Assembly (NCBI GenBank): GCA_021781795.1
Contig: JAJXWA010000004.1
Coordinates: 1-64,000 of the forward strand
Length of the DNA: 64,000 nucleotides
Origin: Acidobacteriota bacterium
GTDB lineage: Bacteria > Acidobacteriota > Terriglobia > Terriglobales > Acidobacteriaceae
Reading direction: 5' to 3'
Numbering within the stretch: position 1 is the first letter of the stretch; each line of letters begins with the position of its first letter. The notes under the pieces are model-generated. The model was not told the DNA's origin, searched no databases, and saw nothing but the letters and a program-made list of their open reading frames with translations. Positions 39,437-47,255 of the stretch are shown one piece after another. The position numbers were made by a program, and so were the translations under genes.

Positions 39437-40081
39437 GAATGCTTTCCTGCTTTGTCATGCTTGCTTCCGTTGCGTACCGCGATGTGCGCGCTGTGCCGAC
39501 GGTCACATACGTTACGGTTATTTTCTGTTTTAATGCGGAAAACAAGTGTGTTTTTACCGACCTCGAAATTTCAATATAGCAGTCACAACCGGTCGCGCAA
39601 CTCTTCCCGCACTCCAAAATCGCAAAAATGTTTTATTCCGCGCAACTTTTATAAGCCACACAAAACGATGGAGTTTGTGATGTGTATGTTTGCGGGGAAC
39701 AAAACCTTGCTCTCTCTCGCGGCATGCGCAGGAGAGACTCTCAAAACGGAACAAATGTATCACGCCAAATGGACAACAAGCCACCACTCCTCCACGCCGT
39801 CTTGCATCGTGCGACGACACGTCTCTTCGTTGCGCCGATCAAAATGTTTTCAGTGCGGAGAGCTTGTATCCGCGCAGCCTATCGAGGGCTTTCAGGAGAA
39901 CACCGGTCGTCTGAATGCTGGGGCTGTCGAGCGATTCATGCTCGTGCTCACAATCGAATGCATTAGAATGCGGCCATGGCGCACAGCTGTCCGCGCCTGC
40001 CGCGTTTCATGCGGTCATTTCTCCAGGAATCCACATCTGCAAGCGCGATTCCGCAACATCGTAGCTGGATAAGGAAGAGAC
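39437..40081. other. Gene-free divergent promoter region between actA and the amt pair
   Basis: About 645 bp of lower-GC DNA hold no convincing gene; the open frames present have no ribosome site or recognisable product. The region must contain the promoters of the leftward act/cox operon and the rightward amt pair. On the minus strand TTGTTT followed 17 bases later by AATAAC (about 39518-39546) is a weak promoter candidate. I found no clear palindromic operator. Confidence 0.45.
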
Positions 40082-40258
40082 ATGAAAAACGCAGGACTGT
40101 TGGTAATGCCAGCAGGCTTTTTCCTTGTGGCCGCCGCGCTTCTTCTCTTCGATGGAGCCGCTATGCGATTCATCTTTGTGCTCTGCGGCCTGGCCGTGGA
40201 GTGCATGGGGCTCACCTTTGCTGTTCGCGGCCATATGGCCGTCCGAGGAGAACACTGA
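40082..40258 (+). CDS. Small two-helix membrane protein (58 aa) upstream of amt
   Basis: The 58-residue product has two hydrophobic helices (LLVMPAGFFLVAAALLLF and FIFVLCGLAVECMGLTFAV) joined by a short DGAAMR loop. A basic end follows (RGHMAVRGEH). A good ribosome site (AAGGAAGAGAC) precedes the ATG. It ends 4 bp before the ammonium transporter start, so it is almost certainly co-transcribed with it. I do not recognise the family. Confidence 0.6.
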   Translation: MKNAGLLVMPAGFFLVAAALLLFDGAAMRFIFVLCGLAVECMGLTFAVRGHMAVRGEH

Positions 40259-40262
40259 TTTT

Positions 40263-41549
40263 ATGGATCCTTACGCAGCACTCCCCCTTCCGCAGTCGGC
40301 ATTCGTACTTGCGCTCTGCCTCGTGCTGGTCTCGCCGCTTGCCCTTGCCGGTGTGGCGCTCATCAATGCGGGTCTCGGCCGCTCGCGCTCCGCGGCGCAC
40401 TCTCTGCTCGGCAGCCTTGCGCTGATCGCCGTGGCTGTTGTGGTGTTTGCGCTGATTGGCTCGATGTTTGCATACGGCGACACCGGCTATACCTTCTCGA
40501 TCTCCGGCAAGCCGTGGAACTGGATCGGCGCGGGATCTTTTGCTCTGAGAGGCTTCAGTGCCGGCACGGTGCAGGCGCAGCTCAGCACCCTTGCCCAATT
40601 CATCGCAGTCGCCTTTGCCGTGCTGATCGCGTGGGGATCGGGCGCGGACCGCTTCCGCATCGCCGCGGGCGCAGCGGCTGCGGCCATTCTCGCCGCACTG
40701 GTCTATCCGATGATCGCCTACTGGGCATGGGGAACGGGCTGGCTGGCTCAGCTTGGACTCAACTTCTCGCTGGGCGAAGGCTTCCTCGATACGGGCGGCG
40801 CCGCGACGATTCACGTGCTCGGCGGCCTCAGCGCGTTAGCCATCATATGGATTGCCGGACCGCGGCGCGGGAAGTTTCCCAAGGAAGGGCTCTCCACCGC
40901 GATGCCGGGTCATAACGCCGTCTATGTGCTCTTTGGCTGCATGCTTGCACTGGTGGGATGGCTGGCATGGAACATGGCTGGGGCGCTGATGTGGGCCGAC
41001 CTGCCGCCGACTGAACTCGCGGTCACGGCGATCGACACCCTACTTTCCGCGTCGGGAGCTCTCGTGGCCACGTTTATCGTGACGCGCATCCGCTTTGGCA
41101 AGCCCGATGCAAGCCTCTGCGCCAATGGCTGGATGGCCGGACTGGTCACCTCATCTGCGTGCGCCTCGATTGCCACTCCGTTTGAGGCGCTGCTGGCGGG
41201 ACTGATTGCAGGGCTCATCACGCCGCTGCTCGTCGAGCTGTTCGAACTCTTTTTGTCGATTGACGATCCTTCGGGCGCGGTCACGGTCCACGCCGTCGGC
41301 GGATTGTGGGGCCTGCTCGCGGCTGGCTTCTTCGCCTCGCAGCAGGGTCAGGTACTGGCGCAGCTTGTCGGCATCGCCGCTCTGCTCGGTATCATCTTCC
41401 CGCTCGTCTACTTCCTCTTCTGGCTGGTCAATCTTGTGCTGCCCTTCCGCGCCGATGCGGATGGCGAGCGCATCGGGATGGACCTGCATGAGCTGGGCGG
41501 TAGCGCCTATCCTGAGTTCGTGGTGCACCGCGACGATTCCTATCGCTGA
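40263..41549 (+). CDS. amt: Ammonium transporter (Amt/MEP family)
   Basis: It conducts ammonium or ammonia across the inner membrane. The 428-residue protein has about eleven helices. The twin pore histidines are in GFLDTGGAATIHVLGGLSAL and DPSGAVTVHAVGGLWGLLAAGFFA. The GPRRGKF loop and the AxPGHNAVYVLFGCMLALVGWLAWN segment are typical. The N-terminal part is more diverged than in E. coli AmtB. No GlnK gene follows, so PII control, if any, comes from elsewhere. The start at 40263 has GAGGAG about 12 bases upstream; the frame is open to 40125 but overlaps the small ORF. Confidence 0.9.
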   Translation: MDPYAALPLPQSAFVLALCLVLVSPLALAGVALINAGLGRSRSAAHSLLGSLALIAVAVVVFALIGSMFAYGDTGYTFSISGKPWNWIGAGSFALRGFSAGTVQAQLSTLAQFIAVAFAVLIAWGSGADRFRIAAGAAAAAILAALVYPMIAYWAWGTGWLAQLGLNFSLGEGFLDTGGAATIHVLGGLSALAIIWIAGPRRGKFPKEGLSTAMPGHNAVYVLFGCMLALVGWLAWNMAGALMWADLPPTELAVTAIDTLLSASGALVATFIVTRIRFGKPDASLCANGWMAGLVTSSACASIATPFEALLAGLIAGLITPLLVELFELFLSIDDPSGAVTVHAVGGLWGLLAAGFFASQQGQVLAQLVGIAALLGIIFPLVYFLFWLVNLVLPFRADADGERIGMDLHELGGSAYPEFVVHRDDSYR

Positions 41550-41591
41550 GGCCAAATCGACGCTGACGGCAATTGACCTCGCAGACAAACA

Positions 41592-41623
41592 GAAAGGCCC
41601 GAAGCAGATGCCTCGGGCCTTTC
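41592..41623. terminator. Bidirectional terminator between convergent amt and tsf
   Basis: An 11-bp perfect stem, GAAAGGCCCGA/TCGGGCCTTTC, with a 10-nt loop. T-rich ends on both strands (TCGTTTC plus, TGTTTGTC minus) let it serve both the rightward amt transcript and the leftward ribosomal transcript. Confidence 0.8.
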
Positions 41624-41651
41624 TCGTTTCCAGTTGCTGCGAGTGCGAGCC

Positions 41652-42308
41652 TTACTCTGCGGCTGCTTCCAGGGCCTTGGTCTGGGCGACCGTCCAGTCT
41701 GGCGCGCCCACCTTGAAGCGCGCGAATCGGCGCACGGTGATGTTTTCGCCGAGCTTACCCACCTTCTGCGCGATCAGTTCCTTGATGCTGACGGCCTGGT
41801 CCTTGATGAAGGGCTGCTCGAGCAGGCAAACCTCTTCGTAGAACTTTGCCATCTTGCCATCGACGATCTTCTCGATGACTGGCGCGGGCTTGCCCGTGGC
41901 AGCGGCCTGCGCGCGATAGATTTCCTTCTCGCGCTCCAGATCTTCGGGGGTCACATCTTCGGGCTTCACATAGCGCGGATCGCTCGCCGCGATGTGCATC
42001 GCGATGTCCTTCAGAAGGTCCTGAAAGTCCTCGGTGCGTGCAACGAAGTCGCTCTCGCAGTTCACTTCAATCAGCACGCCAATCTTGCCGCCGGCGTGGA
42101 TGTAGGTGCCGACGGCGCCTTCGTTCGTGGAACGGGCAGCCTTCTTCTGCGCTGAGGCCATGCCGCGCTTGCGCAGCACGACAAATGCATCCTCGATATT
42201 GCCCTTGGCCTCCTGCAGAGCCTTCAGACAGTCGCCCATCGGCGCGCCCGACTTCTCACGCAGGTCCTTCACCAGCTTTGCATCAATCTTCTCGCTCACA
42301 GTTGTCAT
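41652..42308 (-). CDS. tsf: Elongation factor Ts
   Basis: EF-Ts exchanges GDP for GTP on EF-Tu. The 218-residue protein shows the N-terminal UBA-like domain (VKDLREKSGAPMGDCLKALQEAKG) and the signature KKAARSTNEGAVGTYIHAGGKIGVLIEVNCESDFVART. It is a short-form EF-Ts with one core repeat, ending with the LEQPFIKD segment and an acidic tail. It follows rpsB by 127 bp, the usual rpsB-tsf order. Confidence 0.97.
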   Translation of the reverse strand: MTTVSEKIDAKLVKDLREKSGAPMGDCLKALQEAKGNIEDAFVVLRKRGMASAQKKAARSTNEGAVGTYIHAGGKIGVLIEVNCESDFVARTEDFQDLLKDIAMHIAASDPRYVKPEDVTPEDLEREKEIYRAQAAATGKPAPVIEKIVDGKMAKFYEEVCLLEQPFIKDQAVSIKELIAQKVGKLGENITVRRFARFKVGAPDWTVAQTKALEAAAE

Positions 42309-42435
42309 CTCGCTTCCCTTGTCTCCACATCCCTCAATGTTGTTGTCCGCCGCTGCGTTTGTGGCAAACGAAAAGCGTGGCGCTTATTGTCGCGGCCACG
42401 CTTTTCAATCCCTGCGCAATCGTCCGCGGTTGAAT

Positions 42436-43299
42436 TTACAGTGCGCCCTCGGCCACTTCAGCATCGTCCAGCGCTGCGACTGCTGCCGGAGCCTTGCGGA
42501 TTCCGCCGCCCAGCGCCGCATCCAGGTCCACATCTTCCTCGCCCTGTACGGCCTCGGAGGCTTCGCCCTCGGCAGCCACGGCAACCGGCGCTTCTTCGGC
42601 AAAAACCTTGTCGCCCACCAGGTTCACACCCTCGGCGGCCGAATCGGCAATCTTCGAAGTGAACAGGCGAATCGCGCGGAGCGCATCATCGTTGCCCGGA
42701 ATCACGTAGTCCACGACCGTCGGATCGCAGTTGGTGTCGACAACTGCAACAACCGGAATGCCCAGCTTGCGCGCTTCCTTGACGGCAATCGCTTCGTTGT
42801 TCGAGTCGACCACGAAGATGGCGTCGGGCAGGCGCTTCATGTTCTTGATGCCGGCCAGGTTGGCCTGCAGATGCTTGCGCTCGCGCTCGAGGCGAATCAC
42901 TTCCTTCTTGGTCAGCAGGTCATAGCGGCCATCCGTGGCCATATCGTCCAGTTCCTGAAGGCGCTTCACCGACTTCTGCACCGTGACCCAGTTGGTCAGC
43001 AGCCCGCCCAGCCAGCGCTGGTTGATGTAGGGCATGCTTGCGCGCGAGGCCTCTTCGGCAACTGCATCCTGAGCCTGGCGCTTGGTGCCGACAAACAGAA
43101 TCGTCTTGCCGCTGGCGCACAGGTCGGTCACGAACTTCGACGCGTCCTTGAACAGCTTCAACGTCTTCTGCAGGTCGATGATGTAAATCCCGTTGCGCTC
43201 GCCGAAGATATAATCCTTCATCTTGGGGTTCCAGCGCTTGGTCTGATGCCCGAAGTGAACACCCGCTTCGAGCAGCTCCTTCATCGTGATCGTGGCCAT
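42436..43299 (-). CDS. rpsB: 30S ribosomal protein S2
   Basis: The 287-residue S2 starts with [23 protein letters not shown] and has the conserved [25 protein letters not shown] segment and [36 protein letters not shown]. An acidic C-terminal extension of about 45 residues (including [14 protein letters not shown]) follows, common in Acidobacteriota. The start at 43299 has the strong ribosome site AAGGAGGCC; the open frame extends to 43329 without one. Confidence 0.97.
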   Translation of the reverse strand: MATITMKELLEAGVHFGHQTKRWNPKMKDYIFGERNGIYIIDLQKTLKLFKDASKFVTDLCASGKTILFVGTKRQAQDAVAEEASRASMPYINQRWLGGLLTNWVTVQKSVKRLQELDDMATDGRYDLLTKKEVIRLERERKHLQANLAGIKNMKRLPDAIFVVDSNNEAIAVKEARKLGIPVVAVVDTNCDPTVVDYVIPGNDDALRAIRLFTSKIADSAAEGVNLVGDKVFAEEAPVAVAAEGEASEAVQGEEDVDLDAALGGGIRKAPAAVAALDDAEVAEGAL

Positions 43300-43391
43300 T
43301 GGCCTCCTTCGTGGATTGCATCCGGGCAATCCTACTGTTTGCCGGATTGAGACCCGCCGCAGCGGGAGATTGGACTACCAGACGTCAGTGG

Positions 43392-43427
43392 TCAGGGATC
43401 AGAAAAGCGCAGCCAACTGATCCCTGA
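43392..43427. other. Intercistronic hairpin between rpsI and rpsB
   Basis: A perfect 11-bp stem, TCAGGGATCAG/CTGATCCCTGA, with a 14-nt loop lies 22 bp after the rpsI stop. No T tract follows on the minus strand. It may be a processing or partial-termination site that separates S9/L13 from S2/EF-Ts expression. Confidence 0.5.
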
Positions 43428-43448
43428 AACCTGAACCCTTCGAGCGCG

Positions 43449-43844
<396 letters not shown>

Positions 43845-43964
43845 TCCTTCTTAGCTCCTGGCCGTCAGCTTTCAGCCTTCAGCCCTCGTACTGCCCAACT
43901 CAAATTCTTCTGCCCAACGCTGCTGCCTGCTCCCGCCCGAAAAAGCTGAGAGCTGGCCGCCGCT

Positions 43965-44387
43965 TTACAGCGCCACCGGCTTCTGCGCCGCGTGGGGATG
44001 CTTGTCGCCACGGTAGACCTTCAGCTTGGAACCCATCGAGCGGCCCAGCTTGGTCTTGGGCAGCATGCCCTTGATGGCCTCTTCGAGAATCTTTTCCGGC
44101 TTGCGGTTCAGCAGGCGCGTAAACGACTCCTCGCGCAGGCCGCCGGGGAAGCCCGTATAGCGACGATAGAGCTTGCTCTGGCTCTTCAGACCGGTCAGGC
44201 GAATCTTCTCCGCGTTGATGACGATCACGTGGTCGCCCATGTCAATGTACGGCACATACTGGGGGTTCAGCTTGCCGCTGAGCACACTGGCCGCCTTGGT
44301 GGCCAGCCGGCCGAGGGTCTGGCCGCTGGCGTCCACTACATACCACTTGCGGTCAATATCCTTGCCGCTCGGAACAAAGGTACCCAT
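43965..44387 (-). CDS. rplM: 50S ribosomal protein L13
   Basis: The 140-residue L13 starts [20 protein letters not shown] and has [40 protein letters not shown] and [24 protein letters not shown]. These are the standard L13 signatures. It heads the leftward rplM-rpsI-rpsB-tsf group. Confidence 0.98.
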   Translation of the reverse strand: MGTFVPSGKDIDRKWYVVDASGQTLGRLATKAASVLSGKLNPQYVPYIDMGDHVIVINAEKIRLTGLKSQSKLYRRYTGFPGGLREESFTRLLNRKPEKILEEAIKGMLPKTKLGRSMGSKLKVYRGDKHPHAAQKPVAL

Positions 44388-44814
44388 CTCTCTCCTGCCT
44401 TCAATCGACCCTGCACGGCTCGCTTCCTGCCTGCCGCGCAGTCAAATCACAAAATCCACAGCGCAAAGCGCCTGCGCCCACGCAAACTGCACGGGCCTGA
44501 CTTCCACCCACGACCAAACAAGCCTGTTCGGGTGAGGATTGCGAGGGGTCTGATCCTGAAAAGAACCCCACGCTCAACTGGATTCGATCCTGTCTCGCAT
44601 CCAGCAGCCGGTGGCCTGCTCTGAGCAAGCTTCCAACAAGCCTGTCAGCCGGTTCCGGGTGAAGACACACAGAGCCGAGGCGCAACACCGCGCAAGGACT
44701 CCAGAATACGTGATTCCTGAAACGGAGTCAACGAAAAGACCGGGCACTTTACTCGGCGACCTCGCCTTTTCACCCGTCGCGGCGCTCGCTACAATACGCC
44801 AAGAGGATTTGCTG
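44388..44814. other. Divergent promoter region between rplM and the PCYCGC-type gene
   Basis: There is no supportable gene. On the plus strand TTTTCA (44767-44772) and TACAAT (44790-44795), spaced by 17 bases, form a plausible promoter for the next gene. The predicted transcript start would then be only about a dozen bases before the ATG. The rplM promoter on the minus strand was not resolved. Confidence 0.4.
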
Positions 44815-45267
44815 ATGAAACGCTGGATCACTTCCCGCTGGACCCTTGCCCTGCTCGCTGTCACCTTGACCGCCGCCAGTTACGCGCAGTGGTCCGACCC
44901 AGCCGACGATGTCCCGGCCTATCATCCTTCTGCTCCGCTGCACGTCAGCGCCCTGCCGGCCATCCTCTCGGGGGCGAAGCTGACCGGCCCAAACTTCCAG
45001 GATCCCTGGCAGGTCCACGTCTACCAGAAGGCTGCAAAAGTCGGAAACGTCCTCTACCAGCTCCCGTGCAACTGCCGCTGCGACAGGGCTTTAGGCCACA
45101 CAAGCCTACGCAGTTGCTTTGAGGGGCTGCACGGAACGGAGTGCTCCACCTGCGCCAAGGAAGGCTTTTATGCCTACCAGCAGACCCGGCTTGGGAAGAC
45201 ACCCGCGCAGATTCGCGCCGGCATCGCGCGGCACGACTACGAGAGCATCAACCTCGAACAGCAGTAA
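44815..45267 (+). CDS. PCYCGC/CYCXC-motif family secreted protein
   Basis: The 150-residue protein has a signal peptide (about residues 1-24, ending SYAQ) and a core with a cysteine-rich motif. It reads LYQLPCNCRCDRALGH, with a later pair in LHGTECSTCAKEGFYAYQ. A C-terminal segment GKTPAQIRAGIARHDY follows. This is the pattern of the PCYCGC family (function unknown; thiol or metal binding is plausible), but here the Tyr is Asn and the Gly is Arg. Some homologues elsewhere carry selenocysteine; this one uses ordinary Cys codons. The ribosome site AAGAGG precedes the ATG. Confidence 0.75.
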   Translation: MKRWITSRWTLALLAVTLTAASYAQWSDPADDVPAYHPSAPLHVSALPAILSGAKLTGPNFQDPWQVHVYQKAAKVGNVLYQLPCNCRCDRALGHTSLRSCFEGLHGTECSTCAKEGFYAYQQTRLGKTPAQIRAGIARHDYESINLEQQ

Positions 45268-45288
45268 ACCGCCAGCCGGCCGTCCCGT

Positions 45289-46020
45289 TCAGCTTGCGGA
45301 TGACCACGCCTGTAGCGGATCAGAGCCATTCCATCGTCCTCGCGCATCCATGACCCGGCTGCGCGTGAACGAGCTCCGGTCCATCACGCATTCACTCTTG
45401 TGACGGTCGATCTCCGAACGGTGATGGCCCGGCCGGTAAGCGGCTGCAAGCATGGATTCGTCGTCTTTCCAGAGGCTCACAGTAAAACCATCCTCTCCGC
45501 GGGTGTATGGCGTGAAGACCTCGGCGGCCAGGATACCCGGCTGAGCGTCCATCCACTCTTTCGCCCTATCCACCGCCCGCCGGAATGAGAGCACCCGCTC
45601 CATCACCAGATTTGGCCCGGCGACAAAACCGGCCGAGGTCAGGACGAGGCAAGGGCCGCCGGGATCGCCAAAGGATGCATCAAAGAACAACCCTGGATTG
45701 TTGCGATCGAGGATATTGCATTCACCCCGATGCATGAATGGCTGGATAAGGGCGTGCCACGACTCAGCGGCGTCGTCGACAAATGGCAGAAATTCCCCCG
45801 GCGACTGGAAGACAGCCCGAGCGGAATGGATATCGGGAAAGAGAGCCAGTCCGCACCAGACGTTCCCCGGTAGGCGCACTCCGTCCGGCCCCACTGGCCC
45901 GGCCGTGCCGATTCGCCAGGCGAGAGCATCTTGAGGACGGCCCATCAAATCAAGCATTTCCGCATCGGTCATCCCCGCAAAGCGGATGCGATGAAATGTG
46001 GCAAAACGGGCCAGTTCCAT
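45289..46020 (-). CDS. Protein of unknown function, weakly monooxygenase-like (CrtA/DUF3291-like)
   Basis: The 243-residue product has no signal peptide. The C-terminal part (GFTVSLWKDDESMLAAAYRPGHHRSE, followed by SSFTRSRVMDARGRW) is reminiscent of the end of spheroidene-monooxygenase/CrtA-type proteins. Those share an 'F.S.W...e.m..fAY....H' motif in a ferredoxin-like fold. The N-terminal half (FHRIRFAGMTDAEMLDL) does not match anything I know. It is convergent with the preceding gene (21-bp gap). The call is tentative. Confidence 0.5.
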   Translation of the reverse strand: MELARFATFHRIRFAGMTDAEMLDLMGRPQDALAWRIGTAGPVGPDGVRLPGNVWCGLALFPDIHSARAVFQSPGEFLPFVDDAAESWHALIQPFMHRGECNILDRNNPGLFFDASFGDPGGPCLVLTSAGFVAGPNLVMERVLSFRRAVDRAKEWMDAQPGILAAEVFTPYTRGEDGFTVSLWKDDESMLAAAYRPGHHRSEIDRHKSECVMDRSSFTRSRVMDARGRWNGSDPLQAWSSAS

Positions 46021-46207
46021 CGATAGCCTCCTGATTGTGGGTAATCGCTGCGAAGCTTACCATGCCCGGACCGCACGCCGAAACGAAAATAGGAAGTAGA
46101 ATATAGATAGCAGCACGAGCCAGTTGGCCCGGCTCGCACCTTACGTCATGGTCGGCTCATCCAATAGACAGGCCGATCTACCTCGGTTCACTCTGGGGAC
46201 GTCGTTT

Positions 46208-46561
46208 GGGGGCGTCACGGTTTCGACGGGATCGATTGCGGCTTGGGAGGCATGTCGGGGTGTGGGCACCCGTAATCGCTCGCAAAACAAAAGTTGCCAA
46301 CGATAACCTGGCACTTGCTGCTTAATTAACTAAGCAGCCGTCTTTCGCGGTTTTGCCTATGGGCTGCGAGCAAGACGTCATTCAGTAGGCTGGTGGTTGC
46401 GGCTCGGTCCGTGTTGCAGCCATAAGATCATCGGACTAGCTTCAGGCGCATCTTGTCCGTTCTGAGTTCCTGAGGCGAAAACATGCGGAACCGGACAAAG
46501 CATGAACGCTCCCGGCTGACAGCGATTTCGGACGCGGGTTCGACTCCCGCCGCCTCCACCA
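46208..46561 (+). ncRNA. ssrA: Transfer-messenger RNA (tmRNA)
   Basis: tmRNA rescues stalled ribosomes and tags the peptide for proteolysis. The 5' end GGGGGCG (46208-46214) pairs with CGCCTCC (46551-46557) to form the acceptor stem, with one G-U, followed by A and CCA (46559-46561). The D-like segment GGTTTCGACGGG follows the 5' end. The T arm GCGGG-TTCGACT-CCCGC lies just before the 3' strand. The tag starts at GCT 46278 (preceded by TAATC) and reads ARKTKVANDNLALAA before TAA at 46323. The pseudoknot region lies between. Length 354 nt, normal for one-piece tmRNA. Confidence 0.93.
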
Positions 46562-46584
46562 TTCACTGTTTTATTCCTGGTAAT

Positions 46585-46986
46585 TTACAGATAAAAGGGG
46601 ACATCCCTTGGCCAGTCGTCGTCTCCAGCCTCAGGAACCTCTGCGGCGTTCGCCCACTTGCTTCCTCCGAAATACGCAGTGCTGCCGGGATCGCTGATCT
46701 CTGCGCCATCCAGAATGACCGTGCAATGCAGCCCCGACGCCTTTGCCGGAGTCGTGAACGTCGAAAATCCCTCTGCCTGCCTTCCATATCGGCCCTGGAC
46801 CCGCTCCAGAAGTTCACGGAACTTTCGAGGCGTGGGGCGCCTTAAGGCGGACCAGGACGTGCGAGCTGGCGTCGACCAGCGGGTACGGCGCATCCGGTAC
46901 GTTCGACGGAGCTGGCTTGAAGTCACCAGACTCCTGAGTCCTACACAAACACCCTGCGAATAGCATCCACAATGAATCAATTTCAT
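46585..46986 (-). pseudogene. Broken gene for a small lipoprotein of unknown function
   Basis: Two overlapping frames together read like one protein. The distal part (KFRELLERVQGRYGRQAEGF, then ASGLHCTVILDGAEISDPGS and ending DWPRDVPFYL) is well-formed. The proximal part, in another frame, reads LWMLFAGCLCRTQES (lipobox LFAGC) to DASSHVLVRLKA. Dropping one C from the CCCC run at 46834-46837 joins them as LKAPTPRKFREL. A further one-base shift near 46975 would link an ATG at 46986 (MKLI) to the lipobox. So there are probably two frameshifts. I do not recognise the family. It lies directly downstream of the tmRNA. Confidence 0.55.
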
Positions 46987-47255
46987 GTCCACGCCGTAAA
47001 CGTCTTCTCGCAGGGCGATTCTGTCCCTCTGATTGCAATGTCTTCCCTGAGGCACAAGCATGGCGGCCTACCGACCATCTCTGAATAAAGCGATTTATTC
47101 ACTTGTTCGAGTTGTCTATGCCGTTGTATAGTCGGGGCTTTGGCGACTGCATCGAGAGATTGCCTGTCTACGCAAGGGCCAGGCCCAAAAGAATTGGCAA
47201 GCCTCAACGCTCGTGATTCGCCGGCGCTTCAGTTCAGGATCAGGGAAAAACACAT

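Noticed and set aside
39452-40072. 206-residue open frame in the actA-amt gap
   Set aside because: Composition is unlike a protein (many Cys, Arg, Ser), there is no ribosome site and no recognisable motif; the region is more likely promoter DNA.
45081-45200. Selenocysteine (in-frame TGA) in the PCYCGC-type gene
   Set aside because: All the key positions are ordinary TGC/TGT cysteine codons and the frame has a single normal stop.
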